Below the pieces are notes generated by a model. It ran no database searches. It was not told the DNA's origin and worked only from the letters and a program-made list of their open reading frames with translations. From assembly GCF_000237925.1 (NCBI RefSeq), contig NW_017386007.1, positions 310,001 to 374,000 of the forward strand: DNA of 64,000 nucleotides, in the 5' to 3' direction. The DNA is from Schistosoma mansoni. Its lineage: Eukaryota > Platyhelminthes > Trematoda > Strigeidida > Schistosomatidae. Positions 14,671-27,200 of the stretch are shown here, piece after piece (within the stretch, counting starts at the first letter, position 1; every line of letters begins with the position of its first letter). Position numbers and translations under genes: made by a program.

Positions 14671-15166
14671 CACTTACTTACTTACTTACGCCTGTTACTC
14701 CCAATGGAGCATAGGCCGCCGACCAACATTCTTCAACCTACTCTATCCTAGGCCTTCCTTTCTAGTTCGATCCAATTTTTGTTCATTCTTCTCATGTCTG
14801 TCTCCATTTATTGGTGTAATGTGTACTTTAGTCTTCCTCTTCTCTTTGGCCTTCAAGATTCCATGTGAGGGCCTGTCTTATGACGCAGTTGGGTGATTCC
14901 CTCAATGTGTGTCCTATCCACTTCCATAGTTTCCTCCTAATTTCTTCCTACACTGAAATCTGGTTTGTTCTATCCCACAGTAGGTTGTTACTGATAGTCA
15001 GACTTTTATCCTAACCACATATTCAATATTCAAATGGACTAAATAATGACTTAAATCATAGGAAAGAATGCCTGCAAGTTGAAATCAAGAATATAGTTCA
15101 TATGTTTGTTTATAAGTATCTAAAATCTTTCATTAAAGTAATAACTGGATGGATTACATAATACAG

Positions 15167-15211
<45 letters not shown>

Positions 15212-18200
15212 TAGTTTTAATTATGATTACTTATGATGTAATAACAAATTTACTTTATATAAACTATCAAATAATAACAATGCATGAAATATTCCCTCCC
15301 CCCCCTTTTTTTGTTCATAAATCAATTCCTTGTTAACATAATTTTTTTCCTTTATTTGTAATTACTCCAGTAGATGAATGCATTTGATTTATTAACAATA
15401 ATAGTTGCTATGGTGTTGTTATCCAGTTGCTATGGTGTTGTTATCCAGTAAAGATCAATAATGTTTTACGCTATTATAAGATGAATGATTGTTAACTCTT
15501 TCTACAAAAAAAAAAATTTAAAAAAATTTAATCATTTGATTTACATTCATTATAATCATCATATGCTTATTTAGTTAATAAGTAGTTACAAAAAAACAAA
15601 TTATATACATCTAATATATAATAGGCATATTAACTAATCATAATTGTGTCTCTATGCATAGTAACCTAACGTTTTTCATACGTAAACACCTTTAAGTATA
15701 TATGTTTATGTATAGCTACAACAAACCATAAATGGTTTTAGGTCTGCAACTGGTCAGTCTCTAATTGGCATATGTATATACTGTGCGTATTGCCTCGATA
15801 TAGCCTTTAATTCACAAGCATCGTAAGCAGAGATGGATAGTGGCTAGCAGTGGAATCCAGGACGCAATACAAAATACTAAATGAATTTAAACTTCACCCC
15901 ATCGCACAAGCAAGTGGGTATCAGGACTCAATGGGCGAGTGGATCACACGATGGCGTTTGAGGCGAAAGGTACTGGGTTCGAGTCCCAGAGTGAACATCA
16001 ACTCTGTACATCCAACTGACGAGTCCCAAATAGGATGTAGTGTCGTGCGTCCTGGATTCAACTGCTAGCCACTATCCATCTCTGCCCAAACCATAAATGG
16101 GTTCATTCATCATAATTATTTGTTGGAATCATAATGAAATCATTGTCAAATACTCAACATTGACAATATGCTATTATTAATAGTATTTACAGTCTAATTG
16201 ATTCACTGAATGTGTGTATTCTACCTAACAGAATATATGTGTATATTGTTACTAATTGAATTGGTAATGAAATAAGTCAAGTTAACTTTATCCAATCGAC
16301 AGACAATGTTACTTAATAAACTATTTTTTTCTTTTGAATATCGTAAATGCTGTGACTGTGATTACCAAAATGGTAGTTATCAATCATTAAACTTAATAAG
16401 AATTCTTTAGATACATTAGAGTAGTAGATGGGGATAGAAAACAAGCGTACAACATATTTAGCTTAACAATTTGTTTCCATCTAAAGCTGCATAGAAGTGT
16501 CTATATGATTTAGGTATTCATCTTTTAAGTCTAAAAAATATAGAATTTTACATTTTGCACATAATTGATTTTTTATTTTATTTTATTTAAACACATAAAC
16601 AATGGTACAAAGGGGCACCAGATATATATGCGCCGCACAAATCTTATTTGATTTGTATGAGGGCTTTGATACTGCTCAGGTGCCCAAACTGAAACAGGTG
16701 GTTTTCTTAGGGGACCACACCCGGAGCCTTTGACCTAAGGGTCTGATCCATAAGGCAGTGGAGCATCGTAAGGAGATGCAGTCCCATGGTAGCTGGTGAC
16801 CAACAATGGGTTCATACGTTATTTGTTCCTTCAGGATACTGGAACCCATGTGCACCATTGGTTTGGAATCAGGATTTTCCAACTCCCCTAGGTGGACTTT
16901 CCGTGTCCACTAACCCGGTTAAAGCGCCGGACATTCGTTTTCCGTCCTCTGAATTTCGTATAGAACACCCTCGCCACGAGAATGCAGTGAGTAGAACTTC
17001 CTTTTCGGAGGCTATATACGCGTGTCCATGTGAGAGCATTTCGAGAGGTAGAGCGGACTCTCCTCACTCTCGGCCGTACTAGGGCATTTGGGGGCATATA
17101 ATTGATAAGCCTATATGTTGGCATAATTTATTCCTTATAAGCTTTATTAGAAAATTCATATCTTTTCTACCATCAGTGAAAGCTAGAGGTTAGTAGTCAC
17201 CATGGACTTCGAAATATTCATTTTTTTTAAAAATTCCTGTCTATAGATTATTCATCTATTACAATAAGTAAGAAATGAAACCAAATAGTCTATTGAAACT
17301 TCGTTTTTTTAATAACTAAAAGAAAATTTCAAGTATTGTTGGAAAAAAAGTGATATATGAGCAGGTTATGATGAGCTAAGTTGAATAAATCTATAAACCA
17401 TCTATTATTTTGTGTTATGTGGAAACATTTATTGATTTAGAAGATATGAGAATTTGATGTTGAAAAAATGTCAGTTGTTTGTCGGTTAAGTGCTCTGGCA
17501 CGAGACTAGTAGGTCATGGGTTCGAATCTCGCTCGCGAGGCGGGATCGTGGATGTGCACTGCCACTGAGGAGTCCCATAATAGGACGAAACGGCCTTAAA
17601 GCAGTGCTTCCAGGTTTTCCATGATGCTCTAGCTTCAATTGACTCATGATTTCAACTATGAAAATTACTGAAATCTCCACAAAACCCCCTCTGATTATAA
17701 TCATATGCTCACTAGTGATTCACTTCAAGATATATATCCTGGAGTTCTAGTGCGAAGCAGTGACCAGAGGAGTTCAACCATATCTATTGTGAGATAACAA
17801 CTCACTGAAGACAATCGGTGAACGGTTGCTCAAAATCGTGGATTGGTTGAAGTTAGACATTAACACTATTGGATGACGGCTCAGTAGTCTATCGGTTAAG
17901 TGCCGTGGCGCGAGACTGGTAGGTCATGGGTTCGAATCTCGCTCGCGAGGCGGGATCGTGGATGTGCACTGCCACTGAGGAGTCCCATAATAGGACGAAA
18001 CGGCCTTAAAGCAGTGCTTCCAGGTTTTCCATGGTCATCTAGCTTCGATTGACTCATGATTTCAACTATGAAAAATACTGAAATCTCCACAAAACCCCTT
18101 CTGATCTAAAGCAAAATTTTGTTACGAATATGTAACAAGTTTGCATTGTTGTAAAAAAGGTTTATATAAGCCTTGTTTAGATACTACAAGTTTCTGATAT

Positions 18201-21200
18201 TTTTAGCTTCGGTCTTTACGAGCTTCAGTTAGATGTCAAAGTATTATTGAGGCTAATATTGAAGATAATATACTAGTAAAACTGATTCCTTTATGAGCGT
18301 CACAAAAGGAGTTTTGTCCTTTGTTATAGACACTAGAACGTCAACATCAGATTTATTTATCCAGTAGTCTATTTTTAACCTTAAAAGCCTTTACTATCAT
18401 TTTCGCTAAATTTGACATATTTCTATTCCCTGAACAGTTTACAAATTTAATTTCTTCCTACAGACATTTTGAAAAACATCCTACCTGTTCTTTTTTTTTG
18501 AATAATCTCAACATAAGACTAGCTGGATCAGTAGTTTCATTTTTCAGCAAGACTGATTTCTAATGACGTATTTTAGTCCAGTGTTGGTTGAACAACGTTT
18601 TTCTCTTTGCCAGGTCTACAAAAGCAACTAGCTGGTCTATCTCATGGTGTTTTTTTTCATGATTTATGCCGCTCACTAATGTAAAGTATCATATAACAGG
18701 TTCAAATAGTCTACTTGTGATCTATTTGTGTTTATTATTATCATTACAAATGGGATTTTTGAGGCAATAAACAATTCATTGATACATATTAGCCATACTA
18801 ATAAGTGAAAACAACCTGCGTAATAACTTTCAAAGCTTTTATCTAATTGTCTTAAGTTACCTCTTTGTCAAATATAGTAATTGGCATGTCAAATTAATTA
18901 ACATCATGTTTCTATAACCTACCTTATTGATAATTTTTCTGATTAGCACTTTTTTAGCCAGTTAGTTTTCTACGGGATGAAGTCGCTAACCCCATGCACA
19001 ACTCTCCACCTTTACCCGGGGCTTGGGACCGGTAGTAGCCCCCAGATGAGCTACAGGCGGAGAATTCGTTTATTACCAGGGAATATTACAGTTTAACACA
19101 CAATAATTGAGTAATTTAATATTTAAAACAATGTAGCCAACTGGTCAACATTTCGAATGAATTTATTAATTATGTCATTGTTCCACTTTTTATCTTTTCT
19201 TTTACAAAAGTACAAGTGAATTATAATCTAATCTATATTTTTAATAGATCAAATAGTTGCAAAAACAAATAGAATCAAATGACCCAATAAGAGTAGAGGA
19301 TAAACATCCATCATCCTCTATTACCAAACATATGATCGAAACAGGTCATAAGATTGATCTTAACTTGGCTATTGTAGTGTTGTATAAAAGTGTAAAAGGG
19401 CGTATACTAAGGGTTTATTGAAACCTTACCCATACGAAAATTCAAACCCTCTTTGTGTATCTAAAAATCAGTTTGTTCTCACTCATAAACCTACCCTGGT
19501 AATCTTAGCTTACTATCCAGAGTGATTAGGTTTCAAATTGTTTTCACTTTATTTTATTATTTTTACTATCCTTTTCTTCTTTTGCCCACCCCACCCCCAG
19601 TTACAGTCTAGTTGACCTTTTATTTTTATATATAAATGTTCTTAACAAGTGCACTATATGTATGATTAGTGTTCAAAATGTATTACGCTCATATCTCATC
19701 CCATAGTTCTGATAATCGTCGTTTTCTTATTACTACACTATTGAAATTGATCAAAGGGACTAATTACTTTAAAGATCAATTATGGTTTCCTATTTTTTTT
19801 TTATATACCGTAATTTTGTTTTTTTTTTTTATATTTTTTTTAATTCTTTAAATTATTTATTATTAGGTAATAATGATGTAACAGTTGGTAAATTTTATGC
19901 AACATTTTTAATACAAGAATGGTTTCGTAGATGGAAACAAAAAAAAGCTGAAGAACAAAAAGCTTTATTACATGGACAGGTAACAAAAAAAATTTTTTTT
20001 ATATTTTTTTATTATTTACTTTATTGATTTTTGATTTGATCTAATAGTGATAAGTTTTGCTAATTAAACGCTATATTCGGATCCTAAAATAGTCTCGTAA
20101 TCCCGAAGCTAGAACTACACAACGACTTGAATACGAGAGAAAAGACGCAAAATATGCGGGAAGCACTTTACTCCAACGATTCATTTATGTATAGAAAATA
20201 TAGGGTTTTTTTATAGTAGTTTAGAAGTCCTTGGGTTTTTCTGAAAATCTCCCTAAAGCAATCGCAATTACAAATTATTTCGTATGGAGTGCGTTTAAGT
20301 AGTATATTTGAAAAGAAACGATACAAAAGGGTTAATAAAGAAGCCAGAAAACTTATCTCTTAATTGGATGAGCTAGGGTTCAATCAATTGAAGTGTGAGT
20401 GACACTATGAAAATGAAGTTTTCTAGCCGTCTTTGATATATTATTCGTCATAACTGTTGGTGCTTTTTCTTTACAAAATTGTAAATATGTTCATACAGTG
20501 AATTATGGATTAATTATTGTAGCTTGTCAGCAATGTCCATCAGAATTATGATCTACAAACCTTTCTTTCATTACTGATAAGTCTTGCTAATTGAACGCTA
20601 TATTCGGATCCTAAGATAGTCTCGTAACCCCGAAGCTAGAACTACACAACAACTTGAACACGAGAGAAAAGGCACAAAATATACGTGAAGCAATTTACTC
20701 CAACGATTCATTTATGTACAGAAAATATAGGGTTTTTATAGTATTTTAGAAGTCCTTGGGTTTTCCTGAAAATTCTAGAATACTACTAAATATAGTAGCA
20801 GTGTAGTAATCAGCCAATCAGAACTTCTACATATGGCTTTTCATTTTCGCGATATTTCTAGTAAAACCTCTAATCAAACGCTGATTGGATAAAATGCTTC
20901 TTTAATGTTTCCTGAGCTTGTCATGGTCTATTGCGAGAAATTTTCAGGATTATCCCAACAAGTTTTGACAAAAAACTCATCAATTATGGAATTTTCATAG
21001 TTGAAATCATGAGCCAATTGAAGCTAGATCACCATGGAAAACCTGGAAGCTATGGACGGCCGTTTCGTCCTAATATGGGACTCCTCAGTGGCAGTGCGCA
21101 TCCACGATCCCGCCTCGCGAGATTCGAACCCAGGACCTACCAGTCTAGCGCCAGGGCACTTAACCGATAGACCGATAGTTTTAATTGATTTATGCTTTTA

Positions 21201-24200
21201 ACTATAAAAATACTGAAATCTCCACAAAACTCCGCCTGATAAAAATAGTGTTCCCTCATGAAATAAATCATATACTGTCATTCATGTCTTTCTTTTAATC
21301 TTTCAACTATCATCCATACAGGATAGTGGCTAGCAGTGGAATCCAGAACGCGCGTTTCGTCCTATTTGGGACTCGTCAGCTGGATGTTCCTGCATCTCAG
21401 AGTTGATGTTCACTCTGGCAAGTCGCTGCCAGGACTCAGTGGCCGAGTGGATAACGCGATGGCGTTTGAAGCGAACAGTAGTGGGTTCGAGTTTCAGAGC
21501 GAACATCAACTCTGAGATGCAGGTACATCCAGCTGACGAGTCCCAAATAGAATGAACTGTCGTGCTTCCTGGATTCCACTGCTAGCTACTACCCATCTTC
21601 GCTTACCATGCTTGTGAATTTAGGCTATATCGAGGCAATACGCACAGTATACACATATGCCAGTAAAAGACTGTCCAGTTTCAGTCCTAAAACATCAATG
21701 GGAAGATTCAAACAAAACAATACTAAGCGAATTTATCATCCATACATGTAAATAAATCAACTGGTCAGTGATATTATGTAAAACACTCACATTGCATCAA
21801 CTATTATTCTCTTAAAAATAGTCAATATATTCTTCCTATTTAATGTCTTACATCAATTCGGTATTCAAATACTGTAAAACTATTCGCTTTAATTTAGACG
21901 ATAGCTCTTATACTCAATATAACTGCTGTATATGACAATGAAAACTCCTGAGTATTTATAATCTACAAACATTTATAAACTGTCGTGGATGAACACTGCT
22001 GAGGAGTCCCGTAATAGGACGAAACGGCCGTCCAGTGCTTCCAGGTTTTTCATGGTTGTCTAGCTTCAATTGACTCATGATTTCAACTATATATTAACAA
22101 ATATTATGAACAGAGATAGAAGATGGCCAGTAGGAGAATCCAAGACATCAATAAGAGAATTCAAACAACCAATACAAATGAATTACTAGCAAATATGTTG
22201 CTTTATAATCGTGTAGACTGTTATCTTAAAGTATACCTACTCATTACTATTAATAAAACATAATTTAATTACGTAATCTTTATTGATTGGTAATAAGTTA
22301 AGTCCATTGTAATGTGTATTTTTTTAATCATTATCATTTTTTTAGGGGAAAAGACATTCAATAATGCCATTCAAAGTAAGTTCGTCTCGATGAATTGTTC
22401 AGAACAAATTCATTTATTATTTATTTATCTATTTATTTATTTATTTATTTAAACACATAAATATTGGTACAAAGAGGCAACAGATGTATCTATGTGCCGC
22501 AAAAATCTCATTTGATTTGTGTGAGGACTGTGATACTACTTGGGTACCCAAACTGAAGCAGGTGGTTTTCTTATGGGGCCACACTCGGAGCCTTTGACCT
22601 AAAGGTCTAATCCACAAGGCAGTGGAGCATCAAAAGGAGATGCAGTCCTATGGTAGCTATCGGTAACTTCTAGTTAAGCAAAAGGTTATGCAACACAAAT
22701 TGACTAATCACTAAATGGCCATAATTACTTTATTAATATCATCATAAACGTTAGTGATGACTAGTTTACTCGCCATCCGTGAACTACATAATTCATTAGA
22801 ACGTGATGAAACGAATCAAATGAAGATTGAAAAACAACATATGATCGTTTGTGTTGGGAGTGAATAATGACTTTTTGATTTATATGGAGGTAAGATATGA
22901 CATAAATGACACATTTATGATTAAAGTTATGAAACTTTTAAGACTTCCATGAATCCCCTAACAGTGACAATGATCATGCGCTCCAAATCTAGCTCCTGGA
23001 GCTGTAGCAAGAAGTCATGACCAAGTTAGATCAACCGTGTCGGGTGTGAAACAGTCACACACCTTACGCAATGGATGAAGGTTGCTCCATATTGTGAATC
23101 GTTTGAATTTAGACAATGACTGCATTGAATGCCGGCTCAAGAATTTAGAGGTTGTGTTTGCTCAAGATACTGAAGGTCCTGAATACAGTTGCCGGGTACA
23201 AGATCATAGATGGACGATGTTGAGAAGTCCTATATGAGGACGGAATAGTCATCCAATGCCTTCAAGTTTTCAATAGTGGTTGAGCTATGTACACTTCCTA
23301 GTTTAAACTATGAAAACCCTGAAATCTCCACAAAAATCCCCTAACTTAATATATATGTACTTAGTTGTGTAACTGAGATATTGGATCAAGGATTTCGGTA
23401 TCTTTACATCGATAGCTTTTATCTTGGTGATGCCCAACTTTCATTTAGACACTTAATATGCATTTAAAATTGAACATTCATCACAACAGATATTACTCAA
23501 ATAAATTAAACATTATTATTTTCAATAGTGAATAATATTCTGGACAACATTTTATCACTAATCACTAAGCCATTGATATTGTTGTTATTTTGATTTTGAT
23601 TTGTTCTCTGAGTTGGATGGTTTGGTCGTGAAGCTTTCATCGTCTTTCTGAACGACATCATCAGCACAAACTTCGAGTAGAAGTGGAGTGTTTGAATTTC
23701 TCCACATGTGATTCACAGCTTGTCCTGTGCACTTCGATGTTTATTGGTTCTTATTGACCTTAAATCTGTCATTGTTTATTTCTTTGTTTTGGTTGTTAAT
23801 ATCTTACATAAAAAAACATAAGTTGATTAGATTTTCATCTTATAATGATGTGTAATTAATTCTCTATATAATTAATAATCATAATGTTCGTAGAGTTTTG
23901 GAAGGCCGACAACTGGCCCTCTTGAAACACAAAATACTTCAATGAATATTTTATTACCTCCATCTGAAGAAACAAGTAAACGTGGAAGTTCTGGTAGCCT
24001 AGGTGATGGTGATACGGTTAGTATTGATACATCGAATTTTTTTTTTCTTTTCTGGTTAACGTTTTTTTTAGCGAGTTAGATTTTCTATGGGATGGGGTTG
24101 CTAACCCCATGCCCAACCCTCCTCCTTTACTCGGGCTTGGGACCGGCAGTAACTCTAGAAGAGCTATAGGCGGAGTTATTGATACATATTAAATGTTTAT

Positions 24201-27200
24201 TTTATATTGTAAACTGAAGAATATCTTCAATATTCTTCAGTTTTTTATTATTTCTTCAAAGAAATTCTAACTAAACAGCTAAGTGAAATCATCAGAAGGG
24301 GGTTTCGTGAAGATTTTAGTAATTTTATATAGTTGAGATCATGAGTCAATTGAAGCTAGACCACCATATACAACCTGGAAGCACTGAACTGCCATTTAGA
24401 CTTAGTATGAGAATCCTCAGCAGTGCGAATCCACGATCCCGCCTCGCGAGATTCGAAGCCAGGACCTACCAGTCTCGCGCCAGAGCACTTAACCAAGGAA
24501 TCCCACAATAGGACGAAACGACTGTCCAGTGCTTACATGTTTTCCATGGTGGTCTAGCTTCAATTGACTCATGATCTCTACTATATAAAGTTAAGTGAAA
24601 TGTTAAAAGTATTTTAATTTGAGTTGTTGAGTTATGAAAAAATGTAATTCACCTTCTATTGTCCTTTCATTCACATTTTGTGGTTTAGAATATTTTGTAC
24701 GATAAAATTTTATAGGTTGCTAGAATGGTCTAAATAGACGTACTGAAACTAATCAGTGATTTTCGTCTTACAATATCCTTTTGTTGATAAGTGATTAAAG
24801 CATTCAGTTATTTAAACTAAGTGATCTCTGAATAAATTTCATTAAAGGAAATTATAATAAGAGAACTAACTGATCATGTATTCTTCAATTATGATGATGA
24901 TATAACTTGCCGAGGTAATGGAGCACACTCCGAGGATGAGACCATGGATGCCCACTGTTGAGGAGTCCCATACGAGGATTAAATGGCAGTTTAGTGCTTC
25001 CAGGTTATCCATAGTAGTCTAGCTTTAATTAACTCATGAATTCAACTATATAATCAAATCAGTCAAAATCCAGTGATTGGTTGTTGTTGTTGTTGTGGCT
25101 TTATGTCATTAGTAAATACTTATCCACATTCTTTGCCTTTAAAATTCTCACATTTCAGTAAATAATTACATATATTATATTTTAAGATAATGATTTGAAG
25201 TTAACCAGTTCGTTGGGTGATCCCAAAACTACCACAGATCATTATTTTCTGGTCTTCAACCATCCCACCATTATGAGATAAAAATCTTCACAGTATATAT
25301 TATCTCAACAATGTTGATATCCACCATCGATCACAGTGAAGTCAATAACCCTAAAAAAAAAGAAATAATAGAAAATCTATTTCATCAAATGTTGACTTCA
25401 CAAAATAAGAAGCTAAGGTGGTAGGAATTAAGATTTTAGACTACTAAAAATAGTAATCTCTGGATTTTACTTATGTTTAATATTTAAACAGCTAAATCAG
25501 TCAGAAATAAGTAAGTTTCTTTCAATATAAGACATAACAGAATTCAAATATCTGTGCATAACCTCCAGTTTCCAACAGCATGTATCATTATGATTATTCG
25601 TGGTTTTCTCATAAATGTTATTGATTGTTTGATATTGAAGTCCTCTATTCATTTTATTTTCATACTTTTTAGCATCATAGCTTATTAGACTCTGTGAAAA
25701 ATGTTATACATCGAGTAGGTAGCTCAAGGCGTCATTCAGAAGTTTCACAATGTAATGAACGTGAAAAGATATTACATTCATATAAACCTTCATTAGAGTC
25801 AGCAGATAAAAAGTTATCAATGATATCTAATGATCATTTACAATCAAATCAAACAACAAAGTTGAACACCTCAAAGGTATTGATTCCTGATCATTTAAAT
25901 CCTACAGCACAAAGGATAATGTTACCAACAATTAGTCAAGGTAGTCATGAAGATGAAGATATTGACAATGGTGGAATTGGAGGTTTGAATAAATTAATGG
26001 ATGGAAACGTATGTATTCCATTTTTTTTTTGAGTGATAACTTTTATTTACTGAATGTTGATTAACCATCTGTGAGGTGATATTATTATTAATTTAGTTTG
26101 CTCTATGTTTCGGCTGTGTAAAATGTAAGGTTTTTTTGAGTTCTTCAAGAGGAGACCTAAATAGATTTCTAAAACTTGACACGGCGAGATTAAACTATAC
26201 TGACTAGCCAATCAGGAGCTTTCGTGGGTTTTCAAGGTCACGGCGCTAAGTTTGGTACCTGATGCTTACGTACGATGGGTTTACAACGAATTTTAGAGAA
26301 GACGTGATAATTCAGCGTCTACAAGAGAAGTTATTATTAAGATTTTGGCGCGAAATTCAATTATCCATTTGGATAAATAGAGTTTTGGCATTATAGCTGA
26401 TGTCAGTTCGTGATGAAAACCCTAAGTATAATTCCTAACCTTAATCATGAACTGTAAATCATAATTTGAATTCTTCACACAGGTTTGTAACCCTCATTTA
26501 GTCTTAGTTATTATGTTAACACTCTCAGGGTCACTCTAGCGTCGCTCAAAGGTCGTCCATAAATTATAGTCTCACCCTTAACCCTAAAGCATAACTCTAA
26601 CCCTAAACCCTAAACCATACCAACATACCAACAACATAGAAGCTGTGTGGTCGAGGCTAAAAGAATTTTCGAGGCCTTATCATGGCTCCAGAGGCCGACT
26701 ACTATGGAGCCACATGGATGAGTTTCTGTACCGGATGCACTATGATTTTAGAACTTCTAAACCTATATCTAAACTTGATAAGTTTTTGAGTCATGTAAAA
26801 GAACAGTATCCCCTTTAATTTTTTGACTTTAGTATAATATACCGTTACTGTACACTAACTGTATTTTGATTGGCTAATATTTCTCAAGGTCATTTAAGAT
26901 TCGTTCAAAGGTCGTCAGTATAGTTTAGTCTCGCCGATGTATGTTAACTTTTCGAAACGAATACATTAAATTTAGGTATATTTCTTTTAGGAGTAAGCTG
27001 TTCTAAACTATTCCTTATTGTATAATAATGGTTCTTTGAAAAAGTGTCAGCAGTTTCCATCTTCCTGTGCTTTTTAGCGTTGTTGTTCGTATTATTATAT
27101 AGTCGGTGGTTGGGCATACGTAACACGTGTCCCAGCCATCTCAACCGATGAAGTTTCACTACTTCATCAATTGATTTGCCATCCTTATCTAGTACCAGTT

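Noticed and set aside
14622-14687. Regular TTAC repeats (also 39307-39406) as a possible CRISPR-like or satellite array
   Set aside because: Pure 4-bp repeats with no spacers, placed at LINE 3' ends; they are retrotransposon tails.
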